From positions 312,491,164 through 312,555,163 of the forward strand of contig NC_085137.1 in the NCBI RefSeq assembly GCF_035046485.1: a stretch of 64,000 nt of DNA. The letters run 5' to 3'. The DNA is from Aedes albopictus. Taxonomy: Eukaryota > Arthropoda > Insecta > Diptera > Culicidae. Shown here one piece after another: positions 53,395 to 64,000 of this stretch (positions are counted from its first letter, which is position 1; each line of letters starts with the position of its first letter). The position numbers and the translations under genes were made by a program. The notes under the pieces are model-generated. The model searched no databases. It was not told where the DNA came from and worked only from the letters and a program-made list of their open reading frames with translations.

Positions 53395-56300
53395 TATATT
53401 TTATGGTAAACGAATGATTTACGGTCCGCTATCTTGGTTTTCAAAATGACGTTCGATATCGATTTAAGATACCCATATTGCATGGTAAAATTGCTTAAAT
53501 CACCATTCCACGGCCTCCATCTTGGATTATGGTCCACCATCTTGGGTTTATAGTCCAGCACCTTGGATTCAAAAATAACGTCAAATATCGATTTGTGATT
53601 TCTACTCATCAAACCCGATCGATAGATATCCATATTGCATGGTATCATAGCTCATGACCGCCATCTTAGATTTACAGTCCGCCATCTTGGATTTCAAAAT
53701 GGCGTAAATATCGATTTTAACTTCTACTTATCAAGCCCGATCGATGAATACCCATATTGCATGATATTAAAGTGTAAATCATCATTCCATGGCCGCCATC
53801 TTGGATTTATTGTCCGCCATCTTGGATTTATAGTCCACCATCTTGGATTTAAAAATGCCGGCAAATATCGATTTTTGACTTCTACTCATCAAGCCCGATC
53901 CATAGATATCCATATTGCATGGTATCATAGCTCATGCCCGCCATCTTGGATTAGGGCCCGCCATCCTGGATTAGGGTCCGGCGTCTTGGATTAGGGTCCA
54001 CCATCTTTGATTTCAAAATGGCGTCATACATCGATTTTAACTTCTATTTATCAAGCCCGATCAATAGATGCTCATAATGCATAGTGTCATGGCTCAAATC
54101 ACCATTCCATGGTCGCCATCTTGGATTATGGCGCGCCATCTTGAATTATAGTCCAACATTTTGAATTCTAAAATAACGTCGGATATTGATTTTTGACTTC
54201 TACTCATCAAGCCCGATCGATAGATACCCATATTGCATGATATCATAGCTTAATCCACCATTCCATGACCGCCATGTTGGGTTTATAGTCTGCCATCTTG
54301 GATTCCAAAATGGCGTCGGGTATTGAGTTTTGACTTCTACTCATCAAGCAAAAATCGATAATACCCATTTTGCATGGTATCATAGCTTAACCCTCCATTT
54401 CATGGCCGCCATCTTAGATTATTATCAGCCATCTTGGATTCAAAATGCCGTCTAGTATCTAAGTTTGACTTCTATTCATCAAGCCCGGTCGATAGGTATT
54501 CATATTGCATGGAATCATAGCTCAAACCAGCATTGCATCTGGTTTACAGTCCGCCATATTGGATCCCAAAATGCAATCGGATATTGTTTTTTTACTTCTA
54601 CTCATCAAGCTCGATCGATAGATACCCATATTGCATGGTATCATAGCTCAAACCATCATTCTATGGCTGCCATATTGGATTTATAGTTTGCCATCTTGAA
54701 TTCCACAAAAGCGTTAGGTATGTATTGATTTTTGACTTCTACTCATCAAGCCCGATCGACGCCATTTTGGAATCCAAGATGGCGGACTATAAATCCAAGG
54801 TAACGGCCATGGAATAGTGAATTGAGTTATGATACCATGCAATATGGGTGCATGGTATCATAACTCAATTCACCATTCCATGGCCGTTATCTTGGATTTA
54901 TAGTCCGCCATCTTGGATTCCTAAATGGCGTCGGGTATTGATTTTTTACTTCTACTAATCAAGCCCGATTGATAGATACCCATATTACATGGTATCATAG
55001 CTCAATCCACCATTTCATGGCCGCCATCTTGGATTTATAGTCCGCCATCTTGGATTCTAAAATGGCGTCGTATATTGATTTTTGACTTCTACTCATCAAG
55101 CCCGATCGATAGATATCCATATTGCATGGTACCATAGCTCAATTCACCATTCCATGGCCGCCATCTTGGATTTATAGTCCACCATCTTGGATTCCTAAAT
55201 GGCGTCGGGTATTGATATTTTACTTCTACTCATCAAGCCCAATCGATAGATACCTGTATTGCATGGTATCATAGCTCAATCCACCATTCCATGGCCGCCA
55301 TCTTGGATTTATAGTCCGCCATCTTGGATTCCAAAATGGCGTTGTATATTGATTTTTTACTTCTACTCGTCAAGCCCGATCGATAGATACCCATATTGCA
55401 TGGTATCATAGCTCAAACCACCATTTCATGGCCGCCATCTTGGATTTATAGTCCGCCATCTTGGATTCTAAAATGGCGTCGTATATTGATTTTTGACTTC
55501 TACTCATCAAGCCCGATCGATAGATATCCATATTGCATGGTACCATAGCTCAATTCACCATTCCATGGCCGCCATCTTGGATTTATAGTCCACCATCTTG
55601 GATTCCTAAATGGCGTCGGGTATTGATATTTTACTTCTACTCATCAAGCCCAATCGATAGATACCTGTATTGCATGGTATCATAGCTCAATCCACCATTC
55701 CATGGCCGCCATCTTGGATTTATAGTCCGCCATCTTGGATTCCAAAATGGCGTTGTATATTGATTTTTTACTTCTACTCGTCAAGCCCGATCGATAGATA
55801 TCCATATTGCATGGTACCATAGCTCAATTCACCATTCCATGGCCGCCATCTTGGATTTATAGTCCACCATCTTGGATTCCTAAATGGCGTCGGGTATTGA
55901 TATTTTACTTCTACTCATCAAGCCCAACCGATAGATACCTGTATTGCATGGTATCATAGCTCAATCCACCATTCCATGGCCGCCATCTTGGATTTATAGT
56001 CCGCCATCTTGGATTCCAAAATGGCGTCGTATATTGATTTTTGACTTCTACTCATCAAGCTCGATCGATAGATACCCATTTTGCATGGTATCATAGCTCA
56101 ATTCACCATTCCATGGCCGCCATCTTGGATTTATAGTCCGCCATCTTGTATTCCAAAATGGCGTCGGGTCATGATTTTTGACTTTTACTCATCAAGCCCA
56201 ATCGATAGATACCCATCCTGCATGGTATCATAGCTCAAACCACCATTCCATAGCCGCCATCTTGGATTTGTAGTCCGCCATCTTGGATTCCAAAATGGCG

Positions 56301-59300
56301 TCGTATATTGATTTTGGCTTCTACTCGTCAAGCCCGATCGATAGATACCTATATTGCATGGTATCTAGCTCAATCCATCATTTCATGGCCGCCATCTTGG
56401 ATTCTAAAATGGCGTCGGATATTGATTTTTGACTTCTACTCATCAAGCCCGATCGATAGATATCCATATTGCATGGTACCATAGCTCAATTCACCATTCC
56501 ATGGCCGCCATCTTGGATTAGTAGTCCGCCATCTTGGATTCCAAAATGGCGTCGGGTATGGATTTTTGACTTCTACTCATCAAGCCCGATCGGTAGATAC
56601 CCATCTTGCATGGTATCATAGCTCAAGCCACCATTCCATAGCCGCCATCTCGGATTTGTAGTCCGCCATCTTGGATTCCAAAATGGCGTCGTATATTGAT
56701 TTTTGACTTCTACTCGTCAAGCCCGATCGATAGATACCCATATTGCATGGTATCATAGCCCAAACCACCATTCCATGGCCGCCATCTTTGATTCATAGTC
56801 CGCCATCTTGGATTCCAAAATGGCGTCGTATATTGATTTTTGACTTCTACTCATCAAGCCCGATCGATAGATACCCATCTTGCATGGTATCACAGCTCAA
56901 TTCACCATTCCATGGCCACCATCTTGGATTTATAGTCCGCCATCTTGTATTCCAAAATGGCGTCGAGTATTGATTTTTGACTTTTACTCATCAAGCCCAA
57001 TCGATAGATACCCATCCTGCATGGTATAGCTCAAACCACCATTCCATGGCCGCCATCTTGTAATTATAGTCCGCCATCTTGGATTCCAAAATGGCGTCGT
57101 ATATTGATTTTTGACTTCTACTCGTCAAGCCCGATCGATAGATACCCATATTGCATGGTATCATAGCTCAAACCACCATTCCATGGCCGCCATCTTGGAT
57201 TTATAGTCCGCCATCTTCGATTCCAAAATGGCGTCGGGTATGGATTTTTGACTTCTACTCATCAAGCCCGATCGATAGATATCCATCTTGCATGGTATCA
57301 TAGCTCAAACCACCATTCCACAGCCGCCATCTTGGATTTGTAGTCCGCCATCTTGGATTCCAAAATGGCGTCGTATATTGATTTTTGACTTCTACTCATC
57401 AAGCCCGATCGATAGATACCCATATTGCATGGTATCTAGCTCAATCCACCATTTCATGGCCGCCATCTTGGATTTATAGTCCGCCATCTTGGATTCTAAA
57501 ATGGCATCGGATATTGATTTTTGACTTCTACTCATCAAGCCCGATCGATAGATACCCATCTTGCATGGTATCACAGCTCAATTCACCATTCCATGGCCAC
57601 CATCTTGGATTTATAGTCCGCCATCTTGTATTCCAAAATGGCGTCGAGTATTGATTTTTGACTTTTACTCATCAAGCCCGATCGATAGATACCCATCCTG
57701 CATGGTATCATAGCTCAAACCACCATTCCATGGCCGCCATCTTGGATTTATAGTCCGCCATCTTGGATTCCAAAATGGCGTCGAATATTGATTTTTGACT
57801 TCTACTCATCAAGCCCGATCGATAGATACCCATCTTGCATGGTATCATAGCTCAAACCACCATTCCATAGCCGCCATCTTGGATTTGTAGTCCGCCATCT
57901 TGGTTTCCAAAATGGCGTCGTATATTGATTTTTGACTTCTGCTCGTCAAGCCCGATCGATAGATACCCATATTGCATGGTATCATAGCTCAAACCACCAT
58001 TCCATGGCCGCCATCTTGGATTTATAGTCCGCCATCTTGGATTCCAAAATGACGTCGTATATTGATTTTTGACTTCTACTCGTCAAGCCCGATCGATAGA
58101 TACCCATATTGCATGGTATCATAACTCAAACCACCATTCCATGGCTGCTATCTTGGATTTATAGTCCGCCATCTTGGATTCTTAAATGGCGTCGGATATT
58201 GATTTTTGACTTCTACTCATCAAGCCCGATCGATAGATATCCATATTGCATGGTATCATAGCTCAATTCACCATTCCATGGCCACCATCTTGGATTTATA
58301 GTCCGCCATCTTGTATTCCAAAATGGCGTCGAGTATTGATTTTTGACTTTTACTCATCAAGCCCGATCGATAGATACCCATCCTGCATGGTATCATAGCT
58401 CAAACCACCATTCCATGGCCGCCATCTTGGATTTATAGTCCGCCATCTTGGATTCCAAAATGGCGTCGAATATTGATTTTTGACTTCTACTCATCAAGCC
58501 CGATCGATAGATACCCATCTTGCATGGTATCATAGCTCAAACCACCATTCCATAGCCGCCATCTTGGATTTGTAGTCCGCCATCTTGGTTTCCAAAATGG
58601 CGTCGTATATTGATTTTTGACTTCTGCTCGTCAAGCCCGATCGATAGATACCCATATTGCATGGTATCATAGCTCAAACCACCATTCCATGGCCGCCATC
58701 TTGGATTTATAGTCCGCCATCTTGGATTCCAAAATGACGTCGTATATTGATTTTTGACTTCTACTCGCCAAGCCCGATCGATAGATACCCATATTGCATG
58801 GTATCATAACTCAAACCACCATTCCATGGCTGCTATCTTGGATTTATAGTCCGCCATCTTGGATTCTTAAATGGCGTCGGATATTGATTTTTGACTTCTA
58901 CTCATCAAGCCCGATCGATAGATATCCATATTGCATGGTATCATAGCTCAATTCACCATTCCATGGCCGCCATCTTGGATTTATAGTCCGCCATCTTGGA
59001 TTCCAAAATGACGTCGTATATTGATTTTTGACTTCTACTCGTCAAGCCCGATCGATAGATACCCATATTGCATGGTATCATAACTCAAACCACCATTCCA
59101 TGGCTGCTATCTTGGATTTATAGTCCGCCATCTTGGATTCTTAAATGGCGTCGGATATTGATTTTTGACTTCTACTCATCAAGCCCGATCGATAGATACC
59201 CATATTGCATGGTATCATAGCTCAATTCACCATTCCATGGCCGCCATCTTGGATTTATAGTCCGCCATCTTGGATTCCAAAATGGCGTCGGGTATTGATT

Positions 59301-60445
59301 TTTGACTTCTACTCATCAAGCCCGATCGATAGATACCCATCTTGCATGGTATCATAGCTCAAACTACCATTCCATGGCGGCCATCTTGGATTTATAGTCC
59401 GCCATCTTGGATTCCAAAATGGCGTCGGATATTGATTTTTGACTTCTACTCATCAAGCCCGATCGATAAATACCCATATTGCATGGTACCATAGCTCAGT
59501 CCACCATTCCATGGCCGCCATCTTGGATTTATAGTCCGCCATCTTGGATTCCAAAATGGCGTCGTATATTGATTTTTTACTTTTTCTCATCAAGCCCGAT
59601 CGATAGATACCCATCTTGCATGGTATCATAGCTCAATCCAACATTCCATGGCCGCCATCTTGGATTTATAGTCCGCCATCTTGGGTTCCAAAATGGCGAC
59701 GGATATTGATTTTTGACTTCTACTCATCCAGCCCGATTGATAGATACCCATATTGCATATTATCATAGCTCAATTCACCTTTCCATGGCCGCCATCTTGG
59801 ATTTATAGTCCGCCATTATGGATTCCAAAAAGGCGTCGGGTATTGATTTTTGACTTCTACTCATCAAGCCCGATCGATAGATACCCATCTTGCATGGTAT
59901 CATAGCTCAAACTACCATTCCATGGCGGCCATCTTGGATTTATTGTCCGCCATTTTGGATTCCAAAATGGCGTCGTATATTGATTTTTGACTTCTACTCG
60001 TCAAGCTCGATCGATAGATTGCATGGTATCATAGCTCAATTCACCATTCTATGGCCGCCATCTTGAATTCATAGTTCGCCATCTTGGATTCCAAAATGGC
60101 GTCGGATATTGATTTTTGATTTCTACTCATCAAGCCCGATCGATTGATGCCCATATTGCATGGTATTAAAGCTCAATTCACCATTCCATGGCCGTCATCT
60201 TGCATTATGGTCCGCCATCTTGGATTATAGTCCGCCATCTTAGATTATGGTCCACCATCTTGGATTCCAAAATGGCGTCGAATATCAATTTTTGACTTCT
60301 TCTCATCAACCCCAATCGATAGATACCCACAATGCATAGTATCCGTAAAAGATTTACCGTTAAATAGCATTCATTCTGACGTTTTGGCCGCCATCTTGGA
60401 ACCCGAGCCGCCATCTTGAATTCCAATACCCTTATAACCACCCCC
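53395..60445 (-). repeat. 137-bp satellite, about 51 units
   Basis: One unit: CGATCGATAGATACCCATAT, GCATGGTATCATAGCTCAA, CACCATTCCATGG, then CCGCCATCTTGGATTTATAGT, a second CCGCCATCTTGGATT, AAAATGGCGTCG, ATTGATTTTTGACTTCTACT and CATCAAGCC. Counted length 137 bp. Higher-order copies: a 685-bp (5-unit) block repeats at about 57560 and 58245; a unit with ATATCCATATTGCATGGTAC recurs at +411 and +274 bp near 55.1-55.8 kb. Units at the edges (53.4-54.9, 60.0-60.4 kb) are most diverged, as in arrays homogenised from the middle. Around 54770-54850 a short inverted piece breaks the order. No CRISPR features. Confidence 0.92.
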
Positions 60446-60587
60446 TTAATCTAACAAATGTGTATACCAAATTTGGTTGAAATTGGATGAGGCATTCCAG
60501 AGTTATGCTGGAACATACATACATACATACAAACAAATAAACATACAAACATACAAACATACATACATTGACTTTTATATATATAGA

Positions 60588-61224
60588 TTATATAAAAAAA
60601 ATACATGGCTGTTTAAGAATAGTGTCAAGAGTCAGTAAACTGTGGCACGCTACCAACCCTGCATTCGCTGTATCGATGACCTTATACCTTTCACTCAACC
60701 AGCCCAAGCAAGCCAGATAGACTCATCCCTTTCGAATGATCACAGTTGGACCACGCCAATTTGTTGCAGATCGTATCGTTGATAAGATCCGGAGACAGGA
60801 TTTATTTCAAGATAAATATTCAACAACCCACGACGACGACGCAGATCCGCTACCACACCGTCGTCGTCACCGAGCTGTGTGTGGTGTGGGAATCTTGACT
60901 TCCTTCGCAATTTGCGTTCACATTCGCAAAAAAAAAACACTACTTATGCAAATGACCACGTGGCTCTCTCTTCCCTGGGGTGGTGGGCACTGAGGATGAT
61001 CTCGATGGCCTCCGTGAAACTGTACGGCTCGCCACAGCAACATTGCGAGGCCAATTTCTGTGTTTGCGTTGGTCGATTGAGCCATGTTTGGAGAGAGCAT
61101 TGCCAATAATTATTCATGCCTTCGCAAACAGAGAACCAGTGCACTGACTGTGGCGGACGACGTGTGACACAAGCAGTTATTGCTGCAGACGGCGACCTCC
61201 GGGGGACCGAGCTAGGGCGACTGA
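60588..61224. other. Low-copy-looking island E
   Basis: No repeat partner in the window. ACGACGACGCAG and CGTCGTCGTCACCG triplet runs near 60830-60870. Antiparallel ORFs of 60-85 residues without motifs. Could be a 5' UTR or upstream region of the ORF that follows. Confidence 0.4.
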
Positions 61225-61281
61225 AAAGACGTGTGCCACCTATGTAACACCGACTGCGTAAAATCTGGAAACCCTACCAGG

Positions 61282-61725
61282 ATGTCCCTTGGGCAGCCTT
61301 CAGCTTGGCATCCCAAGGAGACGAATGAAAGCCAACAAAAGAAGCCAGACGTGTGCCTTATGAAAGGAGCCTTCCAGCAGAGCCGGCACATGTGCAGTGG
61401 GCACCCGTCAAGTTCTACCGAGTTGCAGTCACGGTGGTCAGCCAGCAGTGAAATTATTAATGGAAACGGAGATCCTTTGGCCGAACGAAGGCATTTTCTT
61501 CTCACACTCTCCGCTGCTGGACTTGCCTTTTCGGTGCTTTCAATCGTCCTTCTGTATGCAGTTCTTTTGTTTCATCTGCCGGAGGAACACAGCCGAAACT
61601 CGGTAAATTCAGACATTTTCACAGATCTGTCGACCCTCCGCCGAGATGATTTTTGTTTTGTTCTTTCGGACGTCCCGCTTCACTCATCGTCAGTCCGAAG
61701 ACTAGCGAAGTCTAAATTACAATAA
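61282..61725 (+). CDS. Hypothetical protein with one membrane segment (possible host exon)
   Basis: The open frame runs from a stop just before 61225 to TAA at 61723-61725; the first ATG is at 61282 in the context ACCAGGATGTC, giving 147 residues. The N-terminal half is polar and Q/S-rich, then NGNGDPLAERRHF leads into a strong hydrophobic helix (LLTLSAAGLAFSVLSIVLLY, about residues 78-100) followed by HLPEEHSRNS. A charged RR before the helix and no signal peptide would suit a type II membrane protein with the N-terminus in the cytosol. A possible splice donor, CG|GTAAAT at about 61602, lies just after the helix, so the true exon may end there. The sequence has no repeat partner in the window. 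I do not recognise the family; it may still be chance. Confidence 0.35.
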   Translation: MSLGQPSAWHPKETNESQQKKPDVCLMKGAFQQSRHMCSGHPSSSTELQSRWSASSEIINGNGDPLAERRHFLLTLSAAGLAFSVLSIVLLYAVLLFHLPEEHSRNSVNSDIFTDLSTLRRDDFCFVLSDVPLHSSSVRRLAKSKLQ

Positions 61726-62077
61726 TGAAACAATCAATGCGCAACAGGTAGTCCCCAGGTTGACGGCACATTATTTGAGGTTTCGCTTGGTTGGAAATTA
61801 ACAGAAATGTGCATCGACCGACGAAGAGCGTGGTCATCCTATGGGGCAAGAATTTTCGACGCATTTCAGTTTCGGTTAGTTTGAATGCAACGATGCATCG
61901 TTTCGTTGTTTTATCCCTGCAGTAGTGTATTGCCTTGCAGGTAATTCTTCCAGCTGTGATAATGAACGAAAACTAGCGCCACACACGAACCTTTGTTAAT
62001 GCAAAACATGAACTGACTTTGATAAAAAGATTCTTAACGTAAAAAATTGGCCAATAGGGAGCAACAAGTTCACGCTA
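61726..62077. other. Intergenic stretch, nothing recognised
   Basis: No ORF or repeat with support. Confidence 0.35.
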
Positions 62078-62247
62078 AGAGGCCGTCCATTCAATACGTA
62101 CGGATTTATGGGGGAGTTTGGAGGGGGGATTTGATTAATCCTACGTTCCATACAAATATATTTGAGTTTTCATGCGAAAATCTTCCAAGAGGGGGGAGGT
62201 GTCAAAAAATCATGAAAATTCCCTTCCGTTATAAATAGACTGCCCCT
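62078..62247. mobile_element. 170-bp MITE
   Basis: Left AGAGGCCGTCCATTCAATAC and right, inverted, AGGGGCAGTCTATTTATAAC. Interior GGGGGAGTTTGGAGGGGGG and CAAGAGGGGGGAGGTGTC are G-rich. TSD unclear. Confidence 0.6.
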
Positions 62248-62876
62248 AAAACCGCTCAGCATTAAAATGTGTTGAAACCAAGGTTAAAACAGTTACCTAC
62301 CAACGCACAAAGTCAGCACTTGCAAGCACAAAATCGTTAAATTTGCAATAATTCTTACACAGCAATCTGGCTTGGTTAAGCTATGACCTTCGTGTATAAG
62401 AAATATAGACACTTCACGTCCAGAAGAGTGTAAGAGTCGGTTTGGCGAATGTGCAACTGTTACACTTTTTTGTGTTATTAGTAGGACTTCCACAACTACT
62501 TTAGAACTTACTTTAGAAATCAATCAAGGGCTTACTACCCCTACAAAACAAAACACCTTTCATTTACCTTGCAAAGAGTAACCTATACTCTTATACTAAA
62601 AACTGTTATAGCTATGTTATTCTAATAAATGCTATGAGAACATAATAATAACAAGGAGGTATTTGAGCAGAGTATGAGAGTAGTGCTACCACTAAGGTAC
62701 GCGTGGTATTCGATACCCATGCAAGATCTCCTCCGACCTGTTGCTCAATAACGATACACTGCTCGTCGGCAAGTCCTAGTTACTACTCTAGTTACTACTG
62801 TGCAGCAAAAACCTGGATTCCTTCTTCATGCGCTTCCTATTTCACGTTCCCTCGTTTCTGACGTGTAGAAAAAGTA
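62248..62876. other. Intergenic stretch, nothing recognised
   Basis: AT-rich; contains a short inverted pair TACGCGTGGTATTCGATACCC near 62700. The 76-residue minus ORF has no motif. Confidence 0.35.
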
Positions 62877-63835
62877 CACTCATTGCACAATTATGGGTCA
62901 CTCAAGGAACAACCATTTCATAATATGAATCGTTTTTCATACAAAAATAACACTTCCATTATTTTTATTTTATATTCTCATCGTTGAAACTCCTCTTTAT
63001 TGTTTGAAATAAAAATCTGCTTGTAAAATTCACTTTAGGCGGTGAAAATTACTAAAATGTTGGTGAATAATGAAAACCACAATAATGGGTCAAAATTGGC
63101 TGTGTAACAATTATGGGTCAATTTGTTGCCTATTATGGGTCACTTAAGAGAAATCGGCTCAAAAATAATGTTTTGTCTATTTTTTCAATGAATGATCACT
63201 TATTCTCGATAGATCAACTATAGTAGAATCTAAAACTGGTCTCAAACCTCTTAACGAAGCGTGTTTTCACGATTTGGAATCAATTTTTCAAAATTGGGTC
63301 AAAATCTCCAACACAACCACCGATAAAAGCCTAAAAGTATGCAATGCCCATGTACGCAGAACTGTCAATATTATGCTGCACAAAAAGTGACCCATAATTG
63401 TGTGATTTTCGGTGTTCCTTGGCACAATAATGAGTCACTTAAATTTTGCCAGAAATAAGCTTTAATTGGCAGCAGTCACATGAATTTCTACACTTAGAAC
63501 GTTAATTATACCTTTGTTCTGGTGACGATACCATTTCGCACATGAAAATCACTGAAGCTCGCTTTTACAGAGCTTACGAAAGCAGCGCACGCACTGTCCG
63601 ATATTCACAATCGAAGCGTTACTTTGACAGCTAGTTTTGCGCCGAACAAAAAATATTGAAAATATGTATGTTTTGATGTATAAGCCCGTGTGCGATACGT
63701 ATAGTGACACAAAACAAATCAACTTATGTGCGAAAAATAAGTATAGCTAACAAAAGCTTGCAATTAATTAGTATTTATCTATTAAAGTGGAAAGTGACTA
63801 ATAATTGTGTGTGACCCATAATTGTGCAACGAGTG
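62877..63835. mobile_element. 959-bp word-repeat MITE 'ACAATTATGGGTCA'
   Basis: Terminal inverted repeats CACTCATTGCACAATTATGG and CACTCGTTGCACAATTATGG (inverted). The word ACAATTATGGGTCA or its complement occurs at least seven times: near 62887, 63082, 63106, 63137, 63389, 63421 and 63808. No coding domain. A TA precedes the left end; the right flank has mutated or differs. Confidence 0.78.
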
Positions 63836-64000
63836 CCGCAAAACCCTACATTATTTTCCTGATGATCAGCGATTCTTCCGAGTGCTGTTTTGCCGGCGTG
63901 CATAGGATCCTATCGATACCTACGAATTACTGATATAAAAAATAAACATCTGGTCGTCAGTGTGTACATCTAAAAAATCCACTACAAAGAGTTTTCCAGA
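63836..64000. other. Window end, nothing recognised
   Basis: AT-rich sequence without ORF or repeat support. Confidence 0.3.

Larger units (their letters stand above)
52533..60587 (-). mobile_element. 8-kb Helitron carrying a 137-bp satellite array
   Basis: On the minus strand it starts TCTATATATATAAAAGTCAA (60587) after A and ends ...CATTCAGCTAG (52533) before T. A small hairpin, CCCGAGCAAAGCCGGG, lies just inside the end (52544-52559). These are the expected TC start, 3' hairpin and CTAG end with A|T insertion. Inside, from the 5' end: TATG microsatellite, GTTCCAGCATAACTCTGGAA, about 7.0 kb of satellite, then about 0.85 kb of AT-rich DNA. No Rep or helicase domain; the 66-residue minus ORF at 53121-53321 has no motif. 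The left edge of the window holds a truncated second copy in the other orientation. Confidence 0.82.

Noticed and set aside
56743..57654. ORFs of 63-89 residues with repeated peptides in the satellite
   Set aside because: They translate the 137-bp unit in shifting frames and end when the period, which is not a multiple of 3, brings a stop.
53395..60445. CRISPR-like array of regular repeats
   Set aside because: Units of 137 bp with no unique spacers; all positions repeat. A eukaryotic satellite.
62700..62760. Possible tRNA-like fold around GGTACGCGTGG...GATACCC
   Set aside because: Only a short hairpin; no B box or terminator.

Overview
The window looks like repeat-rich intergenic or intronic DNA from a culicine mosquito, most likely Aedes. 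The evidence is the mix of elements: tRNA-headed SINEs with GAAGCAGGCTTTGTC-type bodies, R1-clade and RTE-like LINEs, long-LTR Ty3/Gypsy, TA- and 8-bp-TSD MITEs, Helitrons, and the widespread culicine repeat whose ends read GCCTTTCTCGT. No intact host gene is visible. The best candidate for host coding sequence is one ORF with a single membrane segment at about 61.28-61.73 kb.

Layout, left to right. 0.09-1.17 kb: 5' end of a Helitron carrying a 137-bp satellite. 1.2-2.3 kb: low-complexity arrays. 2.8-7.6 kb: a LINE scrap, SINEs, a 402-bp foldback element and MITEs. 7.8-10.9 kb: culicine repeat built of about 155-bp units, interrupted by a retroelement that carries a 78-bp minisatellite. 11-12.8 kb: low-copy-looking DNA. 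13.1-14.0 kb: palindromic MITE. 14.1-17.1 kb: 24-bp minisatellite that flips orientation. 17.47-26.2 kb: Ty3/Gypsy element with 1.8-kb LTRs, a gag fragment fused to RNase H-integrase, and three MITEs inserted into its LTRs. 26.4-30.2 kb: SINEs and low-copy-looking DNA. 31.37-33.55 kb: pogo-like transposon with nested palindromes. 33.6-36.7 kb: two RTE-like LINE families. 37.6-42.3 kb: one RTE-like LINE on the minus strand, broken by at least five insertions. 43.9-50.0 kb: two R1-clade copies; the second is split by a four-level nest (retrocopy > TA-MITE > Helitron > the same TA-MITE). 50.3-52.4 kb: RTE-like LINE with a MITE in its RT. 52.53-60.59 kb: an 8-kb Helitron on the minus strand, filled with about 51 copies of the 137-bp satellite. 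60.6-64 kb: low-copy-looking DNA, the membrane-protein ORF and two MITEs.

The window works as a record of nested transposition. Paralogous copies within it supply empty sites, so many boundaries and target-site duplications (TSDs) can be read directly. The most unusual feature is the Helitron-borne satellite. Each 137-bp unit holds two CCGCCATCTTGG boxes 21 bp apart, which match the YY1/Pho consensus, so one Helitron carries roughly 100 such sites. A second, oppositely oriented copy lies at the left edge of the window. Everything is read by eye; family names beyond superfamily level are tentative.
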